From NCBI RefSeq assembly GCF_006175985.1, contig NZ_SRSH01000004.1, positions 124,001-188,000 on the forward strand: 64,000 bases of DNA. The letters run 5' to 3'. The notes under the pieces were generated by a model. That model was not told the origin of the DNA, ran no database searches, and worked only from the letters and a program-made list of their open reading frames with translations. Position numbers and translations under genes: made by a program. The DNA comes from Methylotetracoccus oryzae (lineage in GTDB: Bacteria; Pseudomonadota; Gammaproteobacteria; Methylococcales; Methylococcaceae). Positions 10,418 through 18,755 of this stretch are shown here, in pieces (the stretch's first letter is position 1; each line of letters opens with the position of its first letter).

Positions 10418-11164
10418 ATGAAAATGACCATTAGACGACTCACTGGAACCCTCGCGCTGTTGTTGGGCGTGACCCTGGCATTGCCAGGGCACGCAGCGCC
10501 GCGGCTGATCGCGGCGAACGCCGTGAAGGCCGGCAAGACCACCTTTTCCTTCTTCTACATCGACCCGGCCAAGGTCAGCCTGGCCACGGCCACCGCCCGC
10601 AGCACGCTGCAGACCCGTCTGAATGCTGCCGGCGAGGGCATCACCGCCTGCTTCCTGACCGCCGACCTGAACGCCAGCAATATCAACTGCGGCAATGGCC
10701 TTATGAATCTGGGTCCCGACTACTTCTCGTACCACAACATCACCCATCACCCGGTCCCGACTCTTCCCTGGACGGCCGCCGACGCCGACAGCGGCCTGGA
10801 CAAGACCACGGTGGAGTACGGCGTAAATGCTCGTAGCGTCACGCTAGTGGGTCAACCGACCGAGAGTACACGCGTGTTCCAGGTCCGGTTCAACCGACGG
10901 GTTGCGCAATTCGGCTTCCATGTGGATCCCTACATACAGACCGACACCCCCGACCTGACCGAAGGCCGTCTGGTCGATGGGGTCCAGTTCGTCGTCAATG
11001 GCCAGGTCACGCCCGTCCATGATCTGACCCAGGAACTGCGCGGCAACACCCCCTTCGTCGGGGTCGAAGACCCCCACGGCTTTACCGAAGTGACGGTCAT
11101 CGCGACCGGTGGCGGCTCCATCCAGGGCGATCGCTACACCGTCCTTCCGCTGAGCAATTTCTGA
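10418..11164 (+). CDS. Secreted protein of unknown function
   Basis: A 248-residue exported protein starting at ATG 10418, with AAGG just upstream, and a clear signal peptide (LTGTLALLLGVTLALPGHAAP). No catalytic motif is recognised. The sequence includes GKTTFSFFYIDPAKV, a Cys pair region (ITACFLTADLNASNINCGNG) and a C-terminal beta-rich part (RVFQVRFNRRVAQFGFHVDP). I cannot assign a family. It lies between the 801-aa and 1005-aa secreted proteins, 13 bp from the latter, so those two are almost certainly cotranscribed. The 275 bp before it hold a hairpin (10171-10196) and an 11-T run (10256-10266) but no other gene. Confidence 0.8.
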   Translation: MKMTIRRLTGTLALLLGVTLALPGHAAPRLIAANAVKAGKTTFSFFYIDPAKVSLATATARSTLQTRLNAAGEGITACFLTADLNASNINCGNGLMNLGPDYFSYHNITHHPVPTLPWTAADADSGLDKTTVEYGVNARSVTLVGQPTESTRVFQVRFNRRVAQFGFHVDPYIQTDTPDLTEGRLVDGVQFVVNGQVTPVHDLTQELRGNTPFVGVEDPHGFTEVTVIATGGGSIQGDRYTVLPLSNF

Positions 11165-11177
11165 GGCATCGCATACC

Positions 11178-14100
11178 ATGAACCTAAGGATGAACATCAG
11201 AGCCTTGCTGGCGGCTCCGCTAGCCTGCGCCCTGCCCTTCGGCGCGGCACTGGCCGCGCCCCAGTACACCATCACCGATCTCGGCACCTTCGGCGGCAAA
11301 CTTAGCCAGGCCCCCCGGATCAACGAGGCCGGCGATGTCGCCGGTTTCTCGGCGAGCGCTGGCGCCACCGCGCTGAAGCCGCTGCTGTGGCAGGACGGCC
11401 TCGGCTTGCAGGAACTGCCGACCCTCGGCGGCACGCACGCCCAGGCCATCAATTTGAACGACGTCGGCCAGGTGGTCGGACTCTCGTTCCTGGCCGATGA
11501 GACCGCGACACGCGGGTTCGTCTGGCGCGCGGGCGCGGCCCCGCTGGCCCTGCCCACTTTGGGCGGCGGCACCGGCCGCGCCCTAGCGATCAACAACAGT
11601 GCGGTCGTGACCGGCGCTTCAGCGCAGGCCAATGGCAACGAACTGGGTTTTGTCTGGCAGGATCTGCCCGCCCCGGCGGTCGATACCTTCGCGACGCTGC
11701 GCACCTTCAATGCCACCGGCGTCCGCAGCCAGGGCAGCGACATCAACGAGGCCGGTCAGGTCGTCGGTTTTGCCGACAATGCCCCGCGAAGTTTTCATGC
11801 CGCATTATGGTCGCCGCCCTATACCGCGCTGCCGACCGACCTCGGCACGCTCGGCGGCACCCATAGCGAGGCCTATGCCATCAACGCCAACGGCCAGGTC
11901 ACCGGCTACGCCAACATCACCGGCGACACCGGCCATCGCGCGTTTCTGTGGCGAGCCGGGCAGGGCATGACCGACCTGGGCCGCCTGACCACCACCAGCA
12001 ATTTCAGCGAAGGCTACGACATCAACCTCGCCGGCGACGTGGTCGGCTACTCGACCACGGCTGGCGACGGCGCGCGCCGCGCGATCATCCGCAAGGCCGC
12101 CGCGACCGCGATGGCCGACCTGAACGGGCTGGTGCTGCCCAACACCGGATGGGTGCTGACCGAAGCCTACGGCATCAACGATATCGGGCAAATCGTCGGA
12201 CTCGGCACGCTGACCCGGACCAACACCCTGGCCAACACTATCACGGTCGAACGCCATGCCTTCCTGCTGAACCCGGACACTACGCTACCGACGATCACGT
12301 GCCCGGCCAATGTGACCACCAACGGCACTCAGCCGGCGGGCCTCGGCACGGCGACCGCCATCGACAACCTGGACTCGGCACCGGTCATCACCAACAACCG
12401 CCCGGCGACCTTTCCGGCCGGGAAGAACACCGTGACCTGGGCAGCCACCGATGCCAACGGCAACCGCGCCACCTGCGCGCAGACCGTACAGATTGGCCAA
12501 GCAGACACCACGCCGCCGGTCGTCAACTACACGGTGTCGCCGGCCGCACCGAACGGTCTCGCCGGTTGGTACACGACCGCGGTCGCGGTCACCTGGCAGG
12601 TTTCCGACCCGGAGACGACGGTGACCAGTCCCGCCTGTGCGGCCGCAACGCTCACGGACGGGGCCGCGAAAACGGCCAGCTGTGCTGCGACCAGCACCGG
12701 CGGCACCACCAACCGCACGACAACGGCGGTCAAGATCGATACCGTGAAACCGGTGTTCACCGGCGTTCCGGCAGCGATGACCGTCAGTGCGACCGGCAGC
12801 ACCGGCGCATTCGTGAGCTACACGGCACCGACCGCAACCGACGCGACCTCCGGCCTGGCCGGCACGGTGAGCTGTTTGCCGGCATCCGGAGCCAACTTCC
12901 CGATGGGCACGACGAACGTCACCTGTAGCGCCAGCGACAATGCGGGCAACGCGCAGACTGCCAGCTTTGCAGTCACGGTGGCCGATACGAGCGCGCCGGT
13001 AATCACCCCGGCCGTGACCGGCACGCTGGGCAGCAATGGCTGGTACCGCAGCGCCGTCAACGTCGCGTGGACCGTCACCGATGGCGAGTCGGCGATCACC
13101 TCGCCGGCGTGTACGGCAACCACGCTGGGGAACGGCACGGCTCTGACCGCGAGCTGCTCGGCGACCAGTGCCGGCGGTACGGCCACACGCACATCCACGC
13201 CCGTCAATGTTGATACCGTGGCACCGACACTCGCCGGCGTCCCCGCACCACTGAGCGTCGCCGCCACCAGCCCGGCCGGGTCGGTCGTGACCTACGCCAG
13301 CCCGACGGCCAGCGACACGGGTTCCGGGCTGGCCGGAGCGGCGAGCTGCGTCCCGCTGTCGGGTGCCACCTTCCCGGTCGGCACGACCACCGTCAACTGC
13401 GCTGCCACCGATAATGCCGGCAATCGCTCGACGGCCAGCTTCACCGTCCGCGTGGGCGACAACACGCCGCCCGTGATCACTCCGGTGATCAGCGGGACCC
13501 TGGGCGCCAACGGGTGGTACGTCGGAGCGGTCACGGTTTCGTGGACAGTAACGGATGCAGAATCAACCGCGTCCGCCTGCGCACCAGGCTCGACCAGCCT
13601 CAGCGGCCTCGGTCAAGCGTTCTCGTGTTCCTCGACCAGCGCTGGCGGTACGGCCACGACCAATGTATCGGTCAATGTCGACCTGCAGTCTCCCAGCTTC
13701 CTGAGCTGCCCGGCAACCGTCACGCTAACGCAGGGCCAAGCCTTGCCGCAGCCGGCGGCGAGCGACAATCTGGGGACACCGGTCGTAACCGGGGCACCGG
13801 CCAGTCTGCCGCTCGGCACGACCACGGTAAACTGGCGCGCAACGGACCAGGCCGGCTTGAGCGCCACCTGCGTACAGCAGGTAACGGTCAATGCCGCTGC
13901 GACCGAGACGATCGCCATTACCCAGGCCGTATGCACTCGGGTTTCCGCGACGCAGGGGCAGTGGACGGTTGCGGGCACGAGCTCGATGAGAACCAACAAT
14001 ACGGTCCAGCTCTACACGACGCCAACCGTACCCGCCAACCTTGCCAGCAACCGGCTGGGCACGCCGCGCACCGTGAGCACCAACGGCACCTGGCGTTATG

Positions 14101-14195
14101 CGACCTCTAACGGACCGGCATGCGTCACGCCGATCAGCCTGCGCACCTCGGCAACGGGGACGAGCCGGAACAACCTCACGGTCACCCTTCGGTAG
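11178..14195 (+). CDS. Secreted HAF-repeat/HYR/Ig-like repeat protein
   Basis: A 1005-residue exported protein with a signal peptide (RALLAAPLACALPFGAALAAP). Residues of about 30-360 hold about seven HAF-family repeats with the pattern DLGTLGGTHSEAYAINANGQ. Residues of about 370-440 form a HYR-type domain (PTITCPANVTTNG...TDANGN). Then come near-identical long units starting at residues 443, 603 and 761 (about 160 aa each), each opening GWYxxAVxVxWxVxDxE and containing HYR-like DNAGN segments. The last about 100 residues are a separate beta domain. This is a typical adhesin-like or surface architecture with no enzyme motif. It is the last gene before a strong terminator at 14232-14265. Confidence 0.9.
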   Translation: MNLRMNIRALLAAPLACALPFGAALAAPQYTITDLGTFGGKLSQAPRINEAGDVAGFSASAGATALKPLLWQDGLGLQELPTLGGTHAQAINLNDVGQVVGLSFLADETATRGFVWRAGAAPLALPTLGGGTGRALAINNSAVVTGASAQANGNELGFVWQDLPAPAVDTFATLRTFNATGVRSQGSDINEAGQVVGFADNAPRSFHAALWSPPYTALPTDLGTLGGTHSEAYAINANGQVTGYANITGDTGHRAFLWRAGQGMTDLGRLTTTSNFSEGYDINLAGDVVGYSTTAGDGARRAIIRKAAATAMADLNGLVLPNTGWVLTEAYGINDIGQIVGLGTLTRTNTLANTITVERHAFLLNPDTTLPTITCPANVTTNGTQPAGLGTATAIDNLDSAPVITNNRPATFPAGKNTVTWAATDANGNRATCAQTVQIGQADTTPPVVNYTVSPAAPNGLAGWYTTAVAVTWQVSDPETTVTSPACAAATLTDGAAKTASCAATSTGGTTNRTTTAVKIDTVKPVFTGVPAAMTVSATGSTGAFVSYTAPTATDATSGLAGTVSCLPASGANFPMGTTNVTCSASDNAGNAQTASFAVTVADTSAPVITPAVTGTLGSNGWYRSAVNVAWTVTDGESAITSPACTATTLGNGTALTASCSATSAGGTATRTSTPVNVDTVAPTLAGVPAPLSVAATSPAGSVVTYASPTASDTGSGLAGAASCVPLSGATFPVGTTTVNCAATDNAGNRSTASFTVRVGDNTPPVITPVISGTLGANGWYVGAVTVSWTVTDAESTASACAPGSTSLSGLGQAFSCSSTSAGGTATTNVSVNVDLQSPSFLSCPATVTLTQGQALPQPAASDNLGTPVVTGAPASLPLGTTTVNWRATDQAGLSATCVQQVTVNAAATETIAITQAVCTRVSATQGQWTVAGTSSMRTNNTVQLYTTPTVPANLASNRLGTPRTVSTNGTWRYATSNGPACVTPISLRTSATGTSRNNLTVTLR

Positions 14196-14231
14196 CACCG
14201 TGTATCCAATCCGCGCTGCGTAGCGCACTGC

Positions 14232-14265
14232 AAAGCCCCGAGGCCGTAAGGTCCCGGGGCTTTTT
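14232..14265 (+). terminator. Rho-independent terminator of the secreted-protein operon
   Basis: AAAGCCCCG and CGGGGCTTT form a 9-bp stem with a 14-nt loop, running into TTTTTC, 37 bp after the stop of the 1005-aa protein gene. This is a standard intrinsic terminator for the plus strand. Confidence 0.88.
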
Positions 14266-15361
14266 CTTGAACGAAGACAAAGCAATCGCGGCGAGACGTT
14301 TCGATAGGCACAGCGATATATCCATATAGCAGCAGATCCCTCCCCAGCGGCACCTAAATGTCGTGAGACGATGCGGTGGCGTGGCAAGGAGCTCACGGCA
14401 CAGGCACACTTTCACATCACCGAAGCGTGGGTTGATCGGTGTCCGTCACGCCGGCCCCAAGCATGCCTCCACGTTGCGGGGCCCGTCCTCTCCTCTCATC
14501 CTCTCACCGATCTCCCTCTCGGAGGGATAACGCTCGGCTCGACGACGGGGCCAATCAGAACTCATGTCGAGCGGATAGCGCGACATATCTGAACCGGCGC
14601 GGACCGTGCGAGGCCACTGATGGAAGGACCTTGGCGCTGTTAGCGACCATAGCTGACGAGGAGTCTCAGGTGCCGGCGCATGGCGCCAGAGAAAGCGCTT
14701 CCACCGGGGTTACGGACCGGCGACTTCGATTCCGATCGGAACTGGGCGGGCGGGGAGACGAGGACAAGGAAGGGTTGCCCCCCAATGGCGCGGGACGCCC
14801 CGCCAGGACACGGTGCCAGGGCAATCGCCTTGTTGCCGGCGGTCTCGGCGTAGATCACGACACGTTCGATGCCGTGCGAGCGGCAAGCGCCCTGTACTGT
14901 TCATGCTGGCCATCCTGTGAGCGGATGGCCGGTAGCCATAGATCCGCGATTATTCTGTCTCCCGCCGGGGAGCGTGGCGAGGCCGGCGGTAGCGGTGACT
15001 CTTTCCGGGCAAGCACAGAACATTCGTGCGATGACAACGCGCATGGCAGCCCGCAGCCGACTTCAGCGACCGCATCGCCTTGGGCTGCGGGCACGCCAAT
15101 CCCGAGTGGATCGCCACGACCGAGGCCTTGATGCGGTCGCCCAGGGCAGGGCGTGGATCACCCCAGACCGTATCAGGCGGGCGTGCGCGGGGTGGGTAAT
15201 GCCCGCGAGGAAGACCGGGGCTACCTGGGATTCGCTACGCGCTGGGCCCGGCAGACACTCGGTTCAGCGCGAGACGCAGCGTGCGCTCAATGATCCGGTG
15301 AGTTCCTGTAGGGATCGGGCGCTGGATCGCAGCGCTTGGGGAAGCCGAATCGGACCATGGA
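14266..15361. other. About 1.1 kb without a supportable gene
   Basis: Between the plus-strand terminator and the minus-strand anti-sigma pseudogene, all frames contain only short or low-quality ORFs and none shows a recognised domain, signal peptide or good ribosome site. A short plus-strand stretch near 15070-15120 (DRIALGCGHANPEWIATTEA) and its minus-strand counterpart look protein-like but break off at stops. The place corresponds to where the subtilase gene sits in the first sigma cassette, so a decayed gene is possible. I could not recognise subtilase motifs here. Confidence 0.5.
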
Positions 15362-16117
15362 TCAATGGTCTTTCACTGGGTATGGCACCGCGGGCTCGGC
15401 CAGCACGATGGCCGCGTCTTCGCGGAGGCGTGCGACCAGTGCGGCAAGCGGCTCCTCGTCGCCCGTTGTCGCTTCGAGTCTTACCGTGAACACGCCGAGT
15501 TGTGTCGGCCCGTCGATGATGCGCCCATTCACCGAGGCGAGGCTCTCAATGACGCGCTGCATATTGGTGGATGGCGCAAACACCACCCGCACATCCTTTC
15601 GTGCAGGGGAGTCGGCCGACTCGGGAAACCCCAGGGTACGAAATGCCCCGGTTTCCAGCCCGCCCCACGGCCGAAAGGTAACCAGCGCGACGAGCGCCGC
15701 TCCGGCCACCGAGGCCAGCGTGAGGCCGCGATGGTGAGGGTCCCCGTGGCCATGCAGCCAGACGAGCAACCGGGTGCCGAGTCCGGAACGTCGCGACCGT
15801 TTCGCGGGACCATTCGGGACCGATTCCGGCGGACATTCCCCCGCGGTGACTTAGCAATGCTCGTTCTGGTCGATCGTGCTCAGCAACCGCGCCAGGCCCG
15901 ACTCCACGTCGAACGGCGCCGAATTTTCGTGCTGCCAGAGCGTCTGCACCTTCTGGAACTCGGCCAGGGCCTTGCGACATCCCGCGCACGAGGCAAGGTG
16001 GGATGACACCTTTCGGTGTTCGGACGGAGCCAGCGTGCCGTTTGCGTACCACGGCAGCAGTATGCTGGCCTCCTCATGACGGTCAACTTCAGGAACAGAG
16101 CTGTCGTTCTGACTCAT
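15362..16117 (-). pseudogene. Anti-sigma factor gene interrupted by an in-frame TAA
   Basis: One reading frame of 252 codons from ATG 16117 is broken by a single TAA at 15853-15851. The upstream 88 codons encode a zinc anti-sigma domain (LLPWYANGTL, then HxxxCxxC in SSHLASCAGC). The downstream part, in the same frame, encodes the transmembrane segment (LASVAGAALVALVTF) and a periplasmic domain ending AIVLAEPAVPYP, matching the intact anti-sigma factor at 672-1379. No sigma gene lies upstream and no protease gene is recognisable downstream. It may be a pseudogene with one nonsense mutation, a truncated soluble zinc protein, or a readthrough product. A restart at 15769 is possible but would lack the zinc domain. 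Confidence 0.8.
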
Positions 16118-16387
16118 GCTTCACCCCAGATTCAGTGCACATGGAGCGTTCGAACCAAGCAAGCATATCGTCACTCGGCGCGAACTTCATGGATGCGCGG
16201 GAGGCGCTTGCCTGAATCGGCAGCGTGCCAAAAAAGCATCTCCGCTACATCTTATGACTATAGGTTCCCCTGAAATCAGGAAAGGTTCAATCTGTCGCCA
16301 AGAAACCCACGGACTGCTTCGCTTTCGCCGCACCGCTCTGCCAACCTGCCGTGCCGCGGCCGAGGCGCGTCGGGCGCACGCTCGTAC

Positions 16388-17215
16388 TCAGTAGCCTGCC
16401 GTCAGCGAAAACATGAACTTGGGATCCGGAAGCGGCAATTCGAACTCGTGGTGTTCAACGATGCTTGCCGGGGATGGCAGGTCGCTGGTCCACTTGCCAT
16501 CAATGTATCGGAAATCGAAAGCGAGGTGGCTCCAGTACCAGGTCAGGCCGGCGTGCCAGTACGCTGAATCGTATTCGAGAACCTGTCTCGCGGCGTTGTA
16601 CCCGGCCCCGGCCGAGAACTCCAGGGACTCCATGACCGGATAGCGGCCCGATACCTCGACGGTGGTGAACGGCGCGCCGCGATGATAGGCATTGTCGGCG
16701 TAGTAGACCCTGGCACTGGCCACATCGCGGTAATGCAGGGCCAAGCTGTAGTCGTTGTAGTCCGAGTAGCGGCCGAAGATGCGGTCGTTGAAGATGTACC
16801 GCGACACCATGAGCTCCGCGCGAAAGCTCTCGTCGATCTCGTGGCTGTAGCCGAGGTAGGGGTAAAACTCCAGGTCGGAGTGACCGGGAAAGTCCCCATC
16901 ACCGAAGTCCACCCAGGACAGCCACGCACCGCCGAAAAAGCCGCTGTCGTGCTCATAATCGAGATTGCCCCTCAGCGTGGGCCGGTTATCGCTCTTCGAA
17001 TAACCGCGGTAGAAGTAATTGGTCGTGAAGGTCGCCAGCGCGCCGAACTTCGATGCCGCAGCCAGCGACTGCAGCGAAAAGTCGTCGTCAGCCCGCAAGG
17101 AGACGGCGTACATTGTGCCGACCACGGCCACCACGACAGCCCGCCGGCGGGCCGTGACCGGGCATCCCGGAATACGCCGCCGGAGCGGCTCCAACGAAGG
17201 GAAGCCGGTGGACAT
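16388..17215 (-). CDS. TorF-family putative porin (TIGR02001-type outer-membrane protein)
   Basis: Encodes about 275 residues from ATG 17215. The frame is open back to 17284, but a terminator hairpin for the upstream gene lies at 17259-17279, so the later start is preferred. An export segment (RRRAVVVAVVGTMYAVSLRAD) precedes a beta-barrel-like sequence rich in alternating aromatic strands. The family opening ATFTTNYFYRGYSKSDNRP and the block GGAWLSWVDFGDGDF are characteristic of this proteobacterial outer-membrane family. The C-terminus ends in an aromatic residue (TAGY), as barrel proteins do. The substrate is unknown. It lies 90 bp downstream of pfp but is probably transcribed separately. 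Confidence 0.85.
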   Translation of the reverse strand: MSTGFPSLEPLRRRIPGCPVTARRRAVVVAVVGTMYAVSLRADDDFSLQSLAAASKFGALATFTTNYFYRGYSKSDNRPTLRGNLDYEHDSGFFGGAWLSWVDFGDGDFPGHSDLEFYPYLGYSHEIDESFRAELMVSRYIFNDRIFGRYSDYNDYSLALHYRDVASARVYYADNAYHRGAPFTTVEVSGRYPVMESLEFSAGAGYNAARQVLEYDSAYWHAGLTWYWSHLAFDFRYIDGKWTSDLPSPASIVEHHEFELPLPDPKFMFSLTAGY

Positions 17216-17249
17216 CCTGCAGGACCCGGGATAGCTGTGAACGCAGGTG

Positions 17250-17280
17250 AATGCGAAAGCGGGAGCCCGAAGCTCCCGCA
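17250..17280 (-). terminator. Rho-independent terminator of pfp
   Basis: Read on the minus strand, GCGGGAGC and GCTCCCGC form a perfect 8-bp stem around a TTCGG loop, followed by TTTCGCATT. It lies 25 bp after the pfp stop and before the porin start. Confidence 0.65.
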
Positions 17281-17304
17281 TCACTTACCCTAGGGGCCTT
17301 CCGG

Positions 17305-18534
17305 TCAATGGCTGACCGCGACTTTGGCGCCCTTGGTCTGGCCGATCGCCGACAGAGTCTCGGTGAACCAGGGTGTATCGATGTCGAACGGCTTGCCGCC
17401 CTTGATGCGCGGAAACTCGATCGCGCGCAGCACATTGCCGTGGTCCTCGTCATGGCCCATCACGCCGGACTCGCGGCGGAACGCGCACTCGACGGCGAGA
17501 TCGGCACAGGACTTGATCAACCGGATGTCCTCGACATTCGCAGCGGCAGCGCGCGCAAAGTAACCGGATTTCTGCACCAGCGTTTTCTCGGCGCCGATCA
17601 TCGCGGCGAACTGCTCGCCAAACCATTTGCCCGGATTGACCGCATCCAGCTTGATGTGGCCGAAGGCATCGCGCGGCACTTCCTGACCCTTGGCCTGCAT
17701 CTCGGCAACGATCGCTTCGACGCCGGCGCCTTCCGAAATGAAGATGTTGACGCAGTCGACCTTGTCCATGACGGCGCGCAAGCGGTCGGCCTCGGCCGCC
17801 AGATTGATTTCCATCTCCGGGATGAAGACCCCGTGCACTTCAAAGGCGGCACGATCGAGGCCGATGCCCGGCAACCATTCGGCGCGGTCGAGCAGCTTGC
17901 GATATTCGAGCGCGGTCGCCGCGGTCAGCCAGCCGCAGTTGCGGCCCATGACTTCGTGGACGATCAGCATGCGCGGATTGGAGTTGTTTTCCGCAACCAC
18001 GTTCCAGAAGTAGCGGGCACCCTGCTCGGCCGCCGTCCAGGCGCCCAGCGACTGCTTGATCGGGAACACGTCGTTGTCGACGGTCTTCGGCAGGCCGATT
18101 ACGGTCAGGCCGTAGTTGTTGCGTCCGAGAAAAGCGGCGAGGTCGGCCGCAGCGGTGTTGGTGTCGTCGCCGCCGATGGTGTGCAGCACGTCGACGCCGT
18201 CCTTGACCAGCTGATCGGCCGCGACCTTCTGCGGATCCTCGCCTTCCTTGACCAGGCCGCGCTTGATGCAGTCCTTGACGTTAGTTAGCTTGACGCGGCT
18301 GTTGCCGATCGGCGAGCCGCCGAAACGGTGCAACAGGCCGGCCTTTTCACGGATCTCCGGGGTCACTTTGTACGAATCGCCCAGCAACAAGCCCTTGTAC
18401 CCGCCGCGATAGCAGATGATCTCGATCGACGGATCGATCTCGCTGTAACGCTCGATCAGGCTGCCGACAGCGGAGCTGAGGCACGGAGCCAGACCGCCGG
18501 CGGTCAGGATGGCGACTTTCTTGGGTTTGTTCAT
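17305..18534 (-). CDS. pfp: Pyrophosphate-dependent 6-phosphofructokinase
   Basis: A 409-residue phosphofructokinase that should use pyrophosphate to phosphorylate fructose 6-phosphate reversibly. The nucleotide/PPi-binding region shows GGDDT, where ATP enzymes have GGDGS-type sequence; the second Asp marks PPi use. The catalytic block PKTVDND, with its Lys before TVDND, is also PPi-type. EVMGRNCGWLTAATAL is the conserved substrate-binding stretch. PPi-PFK replaces ATP-PFK in Methylococcus and other ribulose monophosphate pathway methanotrophs, and methanotroph versions also act on sedoheptulose 7-phosphate. The gene stands alone, with about 220 bp upstream and a terminator downstream. Confidence 0.95.
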   Translation of the reverse strand: MNKPKKVAILTAGGLAPCLSSAVGSLIERYSEIDPSIEIICYRGGYKGLLLGDSYKVTPEIREKAGLLHRFGGSPIGNSRVKLTNVKDCIKRGLVKEGEDPQKVAADQLVKDGVDVLHTIGGDDTNTAAADLAAFLGRNNYGLTVIGLPKTVDNDVFPIKQSLGAWTAAEQGARYFWNVVAENNSNPRMLIVHEVMGRNCGWLTAATALEYRKLLDRAEWLPGIGLDRAAFEVHGVFIPEMEINLAAEADRLRAVMDKVDCVNIFISEGAGVEAIVAEMQAKGQEVPRDAFGHIKLDAVNPGKWFGEQFAAMIGAEKTLVQKSGYFARAAAANVEDIRLIKSCADLAVECAFRRESGVMGHDEDHGNVLRAIEFPRIKGGKPFDIDTPWFTETLSAIGQTKGAKVAVSH

Positions 18535-18755
18535 GGCAAGGTCTTCCGATTAAGGGGTTAAACGATAGAACGCCTTAAGGCGAAATGCCGGAGGGCCACA
18601 CCGGGCCGTCGGAGCCGGACTTAGCCGCGTAGATTAACGGACAAAGCGCGTCGTGGCCATGCCGGACGCCGTTTCCGAGGCCAGGGAACGGAGGGCGGGC
18701 GCTGCGCCGATAGCCAACCGCATCGAAACAGCGCGTCGCCGCCAGCCCGGATGGG

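Noticed and set aside
14439..15131. Plus-strand ORF of 230 codons in the gene-poor stretch
   Set aside because: No domain, no export signal and low-complexity composition; not distinguishable from random open frame in high-GC DNA.
15362..15769. Independent gene for the C-terminal anti-sigma part
   Set aside because: It is in the same frame as the upstream zinc domain and lacks its own conserved start; treated as one interrupted gene.
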